64,000 nt of DNA from Celeribacter halophilus. Lineage in GTDB: Bacteria; Pseudomonadota; Alphaproteobacteria; Rhodobacterales; Rhodobacteraceae. How positions within the stretch are numbered: the stretch's first letter is position 1; the number at the start of each line of letters is the position of its first letter. The stretch is from positions 124,001-188,000 of the forward strand of contig NZ_FORY01000004.1 of assembly GCF_900114135.1 (NCBI RefSeq), given 5' to 3'. The notes beneath the pieces were generated by a model. It made no database searches, was not told where the DNA came from, and worked only from the letters and a program-made list of their open reading frames with translations. Both the position numbers and the translations under genes were made by a program. Shown in pieces: positions 8,989 through 17,145 of the stretch.

Positions 8989-10124
8989 GCGCGTGCCTCC
9001 AATCCCAGTAGGGGCCGCAAGCGGATGCCGACAAATGCCCCTGCAAATGCAGAGATAAACCAGACCCAGCCGTGCAGGCTGCCTGTTGAAATCCCCGAGA
9101 AGAACGCCCCGACATTGCAACCAAACGCAAGCCGTGACGAATACCCCAGCAGGAACCCGACCACCATGGTCGCGATCCAAGCGCGGGCGGGATAGCTTGG
9201 CAATTTCGCAGTCAAACCGCCGCGCCGCCATGTGGCAACGCCGAAAGCACCGGCGATCAGGCCGATGTCGGTCAATGAGGTGTAGTCGGTCAGCAGGCTA
9301 GATTGCACCCGTTCAACGGATCCCGATGCTGCCCAAAAGGCCGAACCGGACAGGTCCGCGCCCGCCACGGTGGCAACTTTCGCGGTCCATAGGCCCAGAC
9401 CATAGACAACACCCCAAGGCTGTCCCGCGACCACAAGATTGCCAATCGCCAGAACCGCAAGCACGATTGCCGCAATGCCGTGACGACGGCTCAGACGCAC
9501 GGTGCCGGGGGCTGCGCGCCAAAGCACGATGGCGGCGGAAATGGCCAGCAACACCAGAGTCAGGCCAAGCCCCGTCATGCCGCGGAATTGCAGGATCGGC
9601 AGAGCTCCGAGCGAGGTCCACCAGACCAGACCATAGGCGCCGAAAAAGCTACCGATGCAGAAAAACGGCAGGGCGAAAACCGCAATGGGATTGCCGCTGC
9701 CCGCATTCACCAATGTGCCGGACCCGCAGCCCAGCAAAATCTGCATACAGGCCCCGAATACAAACGCACCGCCGACCATCGCAAATCCGACAGCGGCCTG
9801 TGCGCCCACCAATTCACCGGGGTGCGCCGAGAGCAAGGGGATGGCCACTACAGAGACCAGCGCAATCGCCAGAAGCTGCGCCAGCATCCCCGACGGTTCA
9901 CGCCGCAGGATCATCGCACGCCATGGTCCGGCAAAGCCGAAGCGCATCCCTTCCAGCACCACGCCGAACCCGAGGCCGACGGCCAGCAAAAGCCCGTAGC
10001 GCGCGCCGACAAATACCGCAACAAGCGCCACACTCACCAATGCGGCCACAACCAAAGCGGCACGGCGCGAGATCACACCGCTGCCAGTTTCCAGCCGCAA
10101 ATCAGGAGAAACCGCCTGCGTCAT
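8985..10124 (-). CDS. tsuA: YeeE/YedE family thiosulfate/sulfur-compound permease (TsuA-like)
   Basis: Polytopic inner-membrane protein, 379 residues, in two pseudo-symmetric halves. It carries the cysteine signatures of this family: GACMQILLGCGSGTLVNAG near residues 150-170 and LAFGCNVGAFFSGIS near the C-terminus. In characterised TsuA these cysteines relay thiosulfate across the membrane. It begins with a TGATG overlap at the end of the rhodanese gene and ends in an ATGA overlap with the small peptide gene. Pairing with a periplasmic sulfurtransferase supports thiosulfate or sulfane-sulfur uptake; the exact sulfur species is inferred. Confidence 0.85.
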   Translation of the reverse strand: MTQAVSPDLRLETGSGVISRRAALVVAALVSVALVAVFVGARYGLLLAVGLGFGVVLEGMRFGFAGPWRAMILRREPSGMLAQLLAIALVSVVAIPLLSAHPGELVGAQAAVGFAMVGGAFVFGACMQILLGCGSGTLVNAGSGNPIAVFALPFFCIGSFFGAYGLVWWTSLGALPILQFRGMTGLGLTLVLLAISAAIVLWRAAPGTVRLSRRHGIAAIVLAVLAIGNLVVAGQPWGVVYGLGLWTAKVATVAGADLSGSAFWAASGSVERVQSSLLTDYTSLTDIGLIAGAFGVATWRRGGLTAKLPSYPARAWIATMVVGFLLGYSSRLAFGCNVGAFFSGISTGSLHGWVWFISAFAGAFVGIRLRPLLGLEARA

Positions 10125-11065
10125 CAATTGCCTCCGCGAAACTGGTTGAACAGGTTTTCGATGAGACCGGGCGCGTTCGCCATCTCGCCGCCCATGTTCG
10201 AATATTCGACCATAGAACCGGGGTAGAGCTTCACCTGATCCAGTTGCGCCAGTTCACTGAGAGCGAACCAGTTTGTCGCTGCCCAATGCCCAGTGTTGCA
10301 AAAGGAAATCACGTCCTGGCCGTCACTGATCCCCAAGGTCTCTTTCATCTCCGGCGTATAGGACTCCGCCGAGATTGCGGAGGCATCGGGCCGGAAGAAA
10401 TTATTGTAGGGATAGTCTTTCGCTCCCGGAAGCGTCCCCGGACGGGCCGCAGCAGCATGAGCCTGTTTGCCCTCGAAAAATGCCGCAGGACGGGCATCGA
10501 GCAAGAGAGCATCCGCCGCTCCGTTCACAACATTCTGCACATCGGCGGTTTCTGCCGTCCAACTGTTATCCCAAGTGATGGAAAGTTCTGTCGGCACGGG
10601 CTCCACGGCATCCGTGGACACGGGAAGCCCCGCATTAACCCATGCCAGCTCGCCGCCATTCAGAATGGACAGCTGTTCAAAACCAGAGCTTTTCAGGGTC
10701 CAATACACCCGTGCAGCCGCACCAAAATCGCTATCTGTCTTGCCATCGGTCACAATCACCACTGGCTGGTCCAGCGTCAGTCCGAGTTGTTCGTAAGTGT
10801 CCTCAAGCGTCTCAACGGGCACGATCTGGCCGGGGTTGTCTGCCGGTCCGCGAAACAGGCTATAAGGCGCAGACACAGCACCTTCGATATGGCCTTTGCT
10901 ATAGGCATCGCCCCGAATGTCCAAAAGGACAGGCGCACCCTCCGCATCTTCGAGTGCCGCGTTCAATTCGATGGGGGTTACCAGCGGGCCAAGGTCTGCT
11001 GCCATAGCGACACTGGCAGATAGAGCGACCGCTGCCGCCGCGATAGAAATCATGTTCAAGGTCAT
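10124..11065 (-). CDS. Periplasmic two-domain rhodanese (sulfurtransferase)
   Basis: 313 residues with a signal peptide (about residues 1-23, ending AMAAD). Two rhodanese domains follow. The N-terminal one has lost its cysteine: the loop reads VTDGKTDSD around residue 107. The C-terminal one retains the catalytic loop FCNTGHWAA with Cys256. This matches TST-type rhodaneses, in which only the second domain is active. The start at 11065 has an AGAGG ribosome site 7 bases upstream, better than ATG codons further out. The TGATG overlap with the permease suggests it processes thiosulfate at the periplasmic face. Confidence 0.86.
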   Translation of the reverse strand: MTLNMISIAAAAVALSASVAMAADLGPLVTPIELNAALEDAEGAPVLLDIRGDAYSKGHIEGAVSAPYSLFRGPADNPGQIVPVETLEDTYEQLGLTLDQPVVIVTDGKTDSDFGAAARVYWTLKSSGFEQLSILNGGELAWVNAGLPVSTDAVEPVPTELSITWDNSWTAETADVQNVVNGAADALLLDARPAAFFEGKQAHAAAARPGTLPGAKDYPYNNFFRPDASAISAESYTPEMKETLGISDGQDVISFCNTGHWAATNWFALSELAQLDQVKLYPGSMVEYSNMGGEMANAPGLIENLFNQFRGGN

Positions 11066-11296
11066 ACGAAGCCTCTTCATCCAAACGGGTTTGCAAGGCA
11101 TCTCGACCCGATAGTGTGAGAGGTCAAGGAATGGTCCGCGTCACCCCGCCCGTTGAGACCAGACAAAGTTCCGCATCTGCGCCGCTGCGCATGAGAGGGA
11201 TTTGTGTCGCATGACTTTTCGGAAAAACTGTCTTGGTCGGAGCGCAAGAACCGGAAGGATATTCTTTTTTCGCCTATTGCGCCCTTTCAAGGCGGA

Positions 11297-11977
11297 TCAC
11301 ACGCCATAGGTCGCCATGAACATCCGTACAGCTTCTCTGGCGGTGCGAGTGATTTCTTCGGCTGAAGGCTCCGTGCGCCTACGCCCGAAGATACGCGCAC
11401 GCCATGTTCCGGCGGTGGCAAGTTCGATAAACTGCGCAGCCGCAAACTCCGGATCAGGCACAGCGAGATGTCCAGCTTCGGTCTCCGAGCGCAAAAACTC
11501 GGCAAGATGGCCGAGGAAATATCGCGCCCCCGCGTCATAGAACCGCGCACCGAGATCGGGCATCCGCTCCACCACACTGATGACAATGCGTTGCGCGCGG
11601 ATGACATTTTCGGAATTGACCTGCATGGACAGACCAGTGGCATAGGCCAGTAGGTGATCCTCTATCGTTCCGGCGTCTTCAAGGCGCTCGATAATGCCCG
11701 CGAAAAAAGCCTCCCGCCGGTCTTCGACCAGAGCGACAAAGAGGTCTTCCTTGTTTTTGAAATAGACATAGAGCGTTCCCTTGGACACGCCTGCCGCCTT
11801 GCAAATTCCGTTCATCGTGGCCGCGTCAAAGCCTTGATCGACAAAGACCTGCCAAGCACCGCTCAGGATCTGGCGACGTTTTTCGGGGTCTTTGCCCGCA
11901 GGATGCCGGCATTTCTGTGTGGTCGCTTCACCCTGTTGCGTAGGACAGGCCGGAGACTCGGAACATTCTTCACTCAT
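11297..11977 (-). CDS. TetR family repressor of the adjacent efflux genes
   Basis: 226 residues. The TetR helix-turn-helix lies at about residues 33-80: RRQILSGAWQVFVDQGFDAA then ICKAAGVSKGTLYVYFKNKEDLF (quoted in part). The C-terminal ligand domain is divergent, as usual. It is transcribed away from an EmrAB-like efflux pair, and the 136-base gap between them contains two nearly identical 18-bp palindromes. It is therefore very probably an autoregulating repressor that releases DNA when an efflux substrate binds. Confidence 0.9.
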   Translation of the reverse strand: MSEECSESPACPTQQGEATTQKCRHPAGKDPEKRRQILSGAWQVFVDQGFDAATMNGICKAAGVSKGTLYVYFKNKEDLFVALVEDRREAFFAGIIERLEDAGTIEDHLLAYATGLSMQVNSENVIRAQRIVISVVERMPDLGARFYDAGARYFLGHLAEFLRSETEAGHLAVPDPEFAAAQFIELATAGTWRARIFGRRRTEPSAEEITRTAREAVRMFMATYGV

Positions 11978-11990
11978 GTTTTGAATATAG

Positions 11991-12008
11991 TCGAACCAAT
12001 CGGTTCGA
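11991..12008. promoter_or_regulatory. TetR operator copy 1
   Basis: 18-bp palindrome with TCGAACC and GGTTCGA arms around a 4-base centre (AATC). It lies 13 bases upstream of the TetR start codon. The same arms recur at 12048-12065. Confidence 0.8.
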
Positions 12009-12047
12009 TGAAGGCTTGATTTTGATTTCCGTTCGCCCTAATTTCTG

Positions 12048-12065
12048 TCGAACCAACTGGTTCGA
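12048..12065. promoter_or_regulatory. TetR operator copy 2
   Basis: The same 7-base arms TCGAACC/GGTTCGA around AACT, centred 57 bp from copy 1 and 48 bases before the efflux adaptor start. Two identical-arm sites between the divergent genes explain how one repressor could control both promoters. Confidence 0.8.
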
Positions 12066-12113
12066 TAACGAACAGCCCAACGCACTCATTCCTGAAACCG
12101 GAAGCCTTCACTC

Positions 12114-13223
12114 ATGACACAAAACGCATCCCCCACCCCTATGGAGTCCGAAGCACCGAAAAGCGGGCGCAAAAAAATCATTCTCGGGTCCATCGCCGTC
12201 GCAGTACTTCTGGCAGGTGGATATACGGGGATGAACTGGTGGACACATGGACGGTTTATGATCGAGACCGATGACGCCTATGTGCAGGCCGATGTGTCTC
12301 TGGTCTCGGCCAAGCTGCAAGGTTATGTGGCCGAAATTCCGGTCAAGGAAAACCAACACGTCTCCAAAGGCGATATTCTGGTTCAGATCGACGACAGTGA
12401 TTACCGCATTGCCTTGGCCCAAGCGCAGGCTGACCTCGCCTCACTGGATCAAACGCTCGCGCGGATTGATGCACAGATCATAGCGGCAAAAGCGACGGTC
12501 ACACAGGTCGAAGCCGAACTGGCTGCTGCTGAAGCGGCTTACCAAACCGCCAAAACCGCACAGAAACGCGCGCAGGATTTGAACGATCGCAAGGTCAGCT
12601 CGCAAGCCAGCCTTGATGACGCCAACGAGGCATTGGCCACGGCCCGCGCCAACCGCGCCGCCGCCCAAGCCGCCATCACAGGGGCAAAAGCGGAAATTGA
12701 TGTGCTCAAGGCCCAGCGTGCGGAAACCGATTCCAATCGCCGCACCCTAGAACTCAACGTCGCCAAAGCACAACGAGATCTCGACCATACGATCTTGCGC
12801 GCGCCCTTTGATGGCACCGTAGCCAATATCGCCATTGAGGCCGGTGAACTTGTGAGCGTTGGCGCAAGCCTTGCCGCCGTTGTTCCCGACCACGGGCTCT
12901 ATGTCGAAGCGAATTTCAAGGAAACCCAGCTTGACGGCATCAGCCCCGGTCAATCCGCGACAGTGCGGGTGGATGCGATGGGGGGCGAAGAAATCGAAGG
13001 GCGTGTGGCCTCTGTGTCTCCGGCGACCGGTTCCATCTTTTCGCTCCTGCCCACGGACAATGCCACCGGCAACTTCACCAAGATCGTGCAACGTGTACCC
13101 GTGCGCATCCTGCTGCCCGATATGGTCGAGGGTTTACGCGCCGGCCTGTCCGTTGTGGTCGAGGTGGACGAGCGCACAACCCCCGCCGATACAGGCACAA
13201 ATCTGGCACAGGCAAGCAAATGA
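12114..13223 (+). CDS. HlyD/EmrA family efflux membrane-fusion protein
   Basis: 369 residues. One membrane helix lies at about residues 20-40 (IILGSIAVAVLLAGGYTGMN), after which the protein is periplasmic. The biotinyl-lipoyl-like half is DAYVQADVSLVSAKLQGYV with VKENQHVSKGDILVQID. A long alanine-rich alpha-helical hairpin spans about residues 95-205. The second lipoyl half is LRAPFDGTVANIAIEAGELV. It bridges the inner-membrane pump to an outer-membrane channel. Its stop overlaps the pump gene by ATGA. Confidence 0.92.
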   Translation: MTQNASPTPMESEAPKSGRKKIILGSIAVAVLLAGGYTGMNWWTHGRFMIETDDAYVQADVSLVSAKLQGYVAEIPVKENQHVSKGDILVQIDDSDYRIALAQAQADLASLDQTLARIDAQIIAAKATVTQVEAELAAAEAAYQTAKTAQKRAQDLNDRKVSSQASLDDANEALATARANRAAAQAAITGAKAEIDVLKAQRAETDSNRRTLELNVAKAQRDLDHTILRAPFDGTVANIAIEAGELVSVGASLAAVVPDHGLYVEANFKETQLDGISPGQSATVRVDAMGGEEIEGRVASVSPATGSIFSLLPTDNATGNFTKIVQRVPVRILLPDMVEGLRAGLSVVVEVDERTTPADTGTNLAQASK

Positions 13224-14779
13224 CCTCCGCCGCAGAAGCCGTCGAACCAAAGGTCACCCCGCGTCGGGTGGCGGCCTTTCTGGTCATGGTCTTCGGCATG
13301 TTCATGGCCATTCTCGACATCCAGATTGTCTCCGCCTCCCTGCCGGAAATTCAGGCGGGTCTCGGTGCTTCTGCCGATGAAATCAGTTGGGTGCAGACCG
13401 CCTATCTGATTGCAGAGGTCATCATGATCCCCTTGTCGGGGCTGCTTGGCCGGATGATGTCCACACGCTACCTCTTTGCCGCCTCGGCGGCGGGATTTAC
13501 CGTGGCTTCCTTTCTCTGCGCCACCTCCGGCAGCATCAATGAAATGATCCTTTGGCGCGCGGTTCAGGGTTTTCTCGGCGGTGGCATGATCCCTGCCGTC
13601 TTCGCCGCCGCCTTTACGATCTTTCCCGCCTCCAAGCGCAACGTGGTATCCCCCATGATCGGCCTGATTGCCACGCTGGCCCCCACGGTGGGGCCAACCG
13701 TGGGCGGCTATCTGAGCCATACGCTGAGCTGGCACTGGCTCTTTCTGGTCAATGTCCCCGCAGGCATTGCCGTCACCATCGGGGCCTTTGTCCTGATCGA
13801 CTTTGACAAGCCCAACTGGTCCCTGTTCGACAATTTCGACTGGATCGGGCTGGGGGCGCTGGCCTGTTTTCTGGGAGCTATGGAATATGTGCTGGAGGAA
13901 GGACCGGGAAATGACTGGTTCGACGATGAACTTGTCGCAGGGCTGTTCGTCGTGATGATTGTCGGCGGGATCATAACCTTCTGGCGGGCTTTCACGCGCA
14001 AGAACCCCGTGGTGGATTTCTCCGCCTTTAGCAATGTGAACTTCGCCGTCGGCTCCGTGTTCAGCTTTGTGATGGGGATTGGGCTTTATGGTATGACCTA
14101 TCTCTACCCGCTCTATCTATCCCAAATCAGGGGCTATGACAGCCTGATGATCGGGGAGACCGTTTTCGTCTCCGGTCTGGCCATGTTCATGACCGCTCCG
14201 ATTGCAGGGGCGCTGGCCTCGAAACTTGATCTGCGTGTGATGCTTCTGGCAGGGTTCATCGGTTTTGCGACCTCCTCATGGATGCTGACCGGCATGACCG
14301 CAGACTGGGACTTCAACGAATTGCTCGCGCCGCAAATCCTACGCGGCATATCCTTGATGATCTGCATGGTGCCCATCAACAATCTCGCACTGGGCACGCT
14401 GCCGCCGGACAAGATGAAGAACGCATCCGGTCTCTACAATCTCATGCGCAATCTTGGCGGGGCTGTCGGGCTGGCTGTCATCAATACATTGCTCACCGAC
14501 CGCAATGCGTTGCACAGCGCCCATCTGCGCGAGGCTTTGAACTGGTCCAATGCCGAAGCCCTCAGGCAACTTGATCTCATCTCCTCCCTGTTGAGCCTCA
14601 ATGGCGTGGATGGAGAGACGGGTGCGCTCAAATACATGGCCGCCCGCATATCGCAGCAGGCCACGGTGATGTCCTTTATCGATGTCTTTACCCTGATCAC
14701 CCTGTTGTTTGCAGGGCTGGCAGTGCTGGCGCTGGCCATGCAACCGCCGCGCAAAGGCGCCAAGGCCGGGGGGCATTGA
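13220..14779 (+). CDS. DHA2 family MFS multidrug exporter (EmrB-like)
   Basis: 519 residues, 14 predicted helices, the usual length for DHA2/EmrB exporters. The N-terminus has FGMFMAILDIQIVSASLPEI, the DHA2 motif with the helix-1 aspartate, and WVQTAYLIAEVIMIPLSG. Motif A-like GLLGRMMSTRYLF and motif C-like GLIATLAPTVGPTVGGYLS are visible. It is coupled to the HlyD-type adaptor by a 4-base overlap. Together they make a drug or toxic-compound proton antiporter controlled by the divergent TetR repressor. Confidence 0.92.
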   Translation: MTSAAEAVEPKVTPRRVAAFLVMVFGMFMAILDIQIVSASLPEIQAGLGASADEISWVQTAYLIAEVIMIPLSGLLGRMMSTRYLFAASAAGFTVASFLCATSGSINEMILWRAVQGFLGGGMIPAVFAAAFTIFPASKRNVVSPMIGLIATLAPTVGPTVGGYLSHTLSWHWLFLVNVPAGIAVTIGAFVLIDFDKPNWSLFDNFDWIGLGALACFLGAMEYVLEEGPGNDWFDDELVAGLFVVMIVGGIITFWRAFTRKNPVVDFSAFSNVNFAVGSVFSFVMGIGLYGMTYLYPLYLSQIRGYDSLMIGETVFVSGLAMFMTAPIAGALASKLDLRVMLLAGFIGFATSSWMLTGMTADWDFNELLAPQILRGISLMICMVPINNLALGTLPPDKMKNASGLYNLMRNLGGAVGLAVINTLLTDRNALHSAHLREALNWSNAEALRQLDLISSLLSLNGVDGETGALKYMAARISQQATVMSFIDVFTLITLLFAGLAVLALAMQPPRKGAKAGGH

Positions 14780-14795
14780 TCCCCCGTGCCCTACT

Positions 14796-15653
14796 TCACC
14801 TCGCGCAAAGCCGGAGGGCCGGCTCGGCCCGCCCTGCGACCCCTGCAGGCGCTTGGTAGATGACCCCCTGCCCCGCATCGGGCGTCTCCATCCCTTCGCG
14901 CGCGGTGGTGACAAAAAGCGTCTCGAATGTCAGCCCGCCAAACGCCGGACAGGAACAGTGCCGTCCGGCAAGCGCGATCGCGCGATCAAACCGGCCATCG
15001 GGCAGGTAGCGTGCCACTCGGCCCGCCCCCCATTGCGCACTCCAGAGTGCGCCTTCGCAATCGGTCTGTGCACCGTCTGGGTTCAACCCTTGCGCAGTCA
15101 AATCCACAAAAACATCCGGCGAGGCATCCGGCCACCCGTCCGCATCCAGAGAGACCGTCATGATCCTGCCTTCCGCCGTATCCGCGAAATAGGCCCGTCG
15201 CCCGTCCGGCGCAAAACATATCGAATTCGGGATAGTGATTTCGGGAAACAAAAGCTCCACGGCACCGCCATAATAGCGGTAGATCGCGCCGGCCTTGGCT
15301 TCGGCATGTTTGCCCATGCTCGACACCCAGAACCCACCCATAGGATCGGCCCGCCCGTCATTGCATCGGGTCTCATTGCGATCCGCTTCGATCCCGATCA
15401 GCGGCTCATGCGCGCCCGTTGCAATGTCAAAACGGCGCAATCCGGTTTCAGTCGAAATGACCAAAGCCTCCGCATCTACCCACGCGGCGGCTGAGGCCAT
15501 CTGGCCGATCTGCCATTCCAGCGGCTTTTGCCCTACACGGCTCAGAAGTCGTCCGGCAAGAATATCGAACCAGAAAAGCTGTGCGCGTTCGGGGTGCCAG
15601 AATGCGCCTTCGCCGAGGAAACACGGCCGGTCATCAAAAACCTGCGCCGTCAT
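14796..15653 (-). CDS. SMP-30/gluconolactonase family sugar lactonase (D-galactonolactonase)
   Basis: 285 residues, a six-bladed beta-propeller of the regucalcin/lactonase family. Metal-site residues are visible: Glu15 in LGEGAFW, Asn98 in [14 protein letters not shown], and [11 protein letters not shown] and [14 protein letters not shown]. In this operon it should hydrolyse the lactone made by galactose dehydrogenase to D-galactonate. The ATG at 15653 overlaps the aldolase stop (ATGA), so it was preferred to an ATG nine bases upstream. It is the last gene of the minus arm of the galactoside regulon and converges with the efflux pump, 16 bases apart. Confidence 0.88.
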   Translation of the reverse strand: MTAQVFDDRPCFLGEGAFWHPERAQLFWFDILAGRLLSRVGQKPLEWQIGQMASAAAWVDAEALVISTETGLRRFDIATGAHEPLIGIEADRNETRCNDGRADPMGGFWVSSMGKHAEAKAGAIYRYYGGAVELLFPEITIPNSICFAPDGRRAYFADTAEGRIMTVSLDADGWPDASPDVFVDLTAQGLNPDGAQTDCEGALWSAQWGAGRVARYLPDGRFDRAIALAGRHCSCPAFGGLTFETLFVTTAREGMETPDAGQGVIYQAPAGVAGRAEPALRLCAR

Positions 15654-16258
15654 GTGCCGCAAACCTCATTAAGGCAGGACACCAACCGCCGCGCCTTTTC
15701 GGCCACGGTTGCGGCACTATCGCCGGGTTTGTAGATTGACGAGCCGATCCCGTAGCCCACCGCACCTGCCGCGTGCCAGTCGGCCATGTTCTCCACCGAG
15801 ACGCCGCCTACAGCAAACAGGGGCACTTCTTTGGGCAGAACCGCCTTCATCGCCCGCAGCCCGATGGGGCCGATCAATTCGCCGGGAAAGAGTTTCAAAC
15901 CATCTGCACCCGCGTCCAACGCGGCAAAGGCCTCGGTTGGGGTCATCACACCGGGAAAGCTCTGCAATCCGGCGACCTTGCTTGCGGCGATGACCTCCGC
16001 GTTGCAATTCGGGGAGACGATCAGTTTGGCCCCCGTGGCGGCAACTGCGTTTACCTGATCGACACGCAAAACCGTGCCCGCGCCGATCAACGCCCGATCT
16101 CCGAAGGCAACGACCATCGCCTTGATGCTGTCCAACGGGTCAGGCGAATTGAGCGGCACTTCGATCCGCGTCACACCTGCCTCCAGCAAGGCTTCTGTCA
16201 CAGGCAGGGCTTCCGGCGGGGTAATCCCGCGCAGGATCGCAATCAAGGGGCGGCTCAT
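15650..16258 (-). CDS. dgoA: 2-dehydro-3-deoxy-6-phosphogalactonate aldolase DgoA
   Basis: Cleaves 2-keto-3-deoxy-6-phosphogalactonate to pyruvate and D-glyceraldehyde-3-phosphate. 202 residues, normal for the class I KDPG/KDPGal aldolase family. The catalytic pair is visible: Glu33 in [12 protein letters not shown] and the Schiff-base Lys122 in [12 protein letters not shown]. The Pro-Asn phosphate-loop context SPNCN is also present. Overlapping ATGA junctions join it to dgoK upstream and the lactonase downstream. The kinase and galactonate dehydratase in the same regulon favour the galacto- over the gluco-substrate. Confidence 0.92.
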   Translation of the reverse strand: MSRPLIAILRGITPPEALPVTEALLEAGVTRIEVPLNSPDPLDSIKAMVVAFGDRALIGAGTVLRVDQVNAVAATGAKLIVSPNCNAEVIAASKVAGLQSFPGVMTPTEAFAALDAGADGLKLFPGELIGPIGLRAMKAVLPKEVPLFAVGGVSVENMADWHAAGAVGYGIGSSIYKPGDSAATVAEKARRLVSCLNEVCGT

Positions 16259-17145
16259 GTCTGATCTCCTATCGTCTGTTGCGCGGCGTAGAGCCCCGCG
16301 AGCGTTACATCTTCGGCATCATGGACCGTTGCGCTGATCCCGCAGAGCGCCAAGGCGCGTTTGTAGAGCGGGCTCAAAACCGGACTGCCGATCAAGGCGA
16401 CAGAACCTCCGGACCAGATTTCATGGGTCGCGGCCAATTCCCACCCGATCAACAAACCCGACAGCCGCGCCGTGGCGGCATTGGCGTCCAGATCACCGAG
16501 CAAAGCCCCCGCCCGCAGACCGAACAGCGCGCCATAGGCAAGGGCCGGGTTCGCATAGGCGTCAGAACAGGCGGCCTCGAAAGCGGCAAGATCATCTCCT
16601 GCCCCGCCCAAAGAATGCCGTAGCACCGATTGACGCGACAGAAGGTCGAAGATTTCGCCGGTCATGCAGCTTTGAAAGCGCATGATTTTCCCGTCACGCA
16701 GCCCGACCCATTTTGTGTGGGTGCCGGGCAGGCAGACCGTTCCGTTGAAGTCCGGCTCGCGCAGCAAAAGCCCCGCGATCTGGGTCTCCTCTCCGCGCAT
16801 CACATCGGGCGGGCTGTCCTGACGCACGCCACAGGCAATGTAGACAGGGCGGGCCTCATGGTCGGGAACGCGCACCAGTCTTGGCGCGGCGGCGCAAGGC
16901 ACAGGCGCATAAGGGGCCTCGAACCAGCCCTGACGGGACCCGACCATGCCGCATGTGACGACCGGAGCCGCACCCCAGCCCTCCACCGCCGTTTCCAACA
17001 CCGCGCCGAAATCCGCAGGGGACAGCTTACCCATGCCCTGATCCGTGGCGCGTCGCTCAAGCACCTCGTGCCCGCGCATGGCCCAGAGCCGCAAATGCGT
17101 GGTGCCCCAGTCCGCAGCAATCCAGTCCGGCATCGTATGACTCAT
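16255..17145 (-). CDS. dgoK: 2-dehydro-3-deoxygalactonokinase DgoK
   Basis: Phosphorylates 2-keto-3-deoxygalactonate at C6 with ATP. 296 residues in the DgoK branch of the sugar-kinase superfamily. The N-terminal phosphate loop reads [16 protein letters not shown], followed by [14 protein letters not shown] and [16 protein letters not shown], all typical of DgoK. The chosen ATG overlaps the alpha-galactosidase stop (ATGA); a longer frame starting at 17190 lies inside that gene and was rejected. Confidence 0.92.
   Translation of the reverse strand: MSHTMPDWIAADWGTTHLRLWAMRGHEVLERRATDQGMGKLSPADFGAVLETAVEGWGAAPVVTCGMVGSRQGWFEAPYAPVPCAAAPRLVRVPDHEARPVYIACGVRQDSPPDVMRGEETQIAGLLLREPDFNGTVCLPGTHTKWVGLRDGKIMRFQSCMTGEIFDLLSRQSVLRHSLGGAGDDLAAFEAACSDAYANPALAYGALFGLRAGALLGDLDANAATARLSGLLIGWELAATHEIWSGGSVALIGSPVLSPLYKRALALCGISATVHDAEDVTLAGLYAAQQTIGDQT

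Noticed and set aside
8989-9231. A longer frame (135 codons) for the small membrane peptide gene.
   Set aside because: The extra part lies within the permease gene and reads as random sequence; the coupled ATG at 8988 is the natural start.
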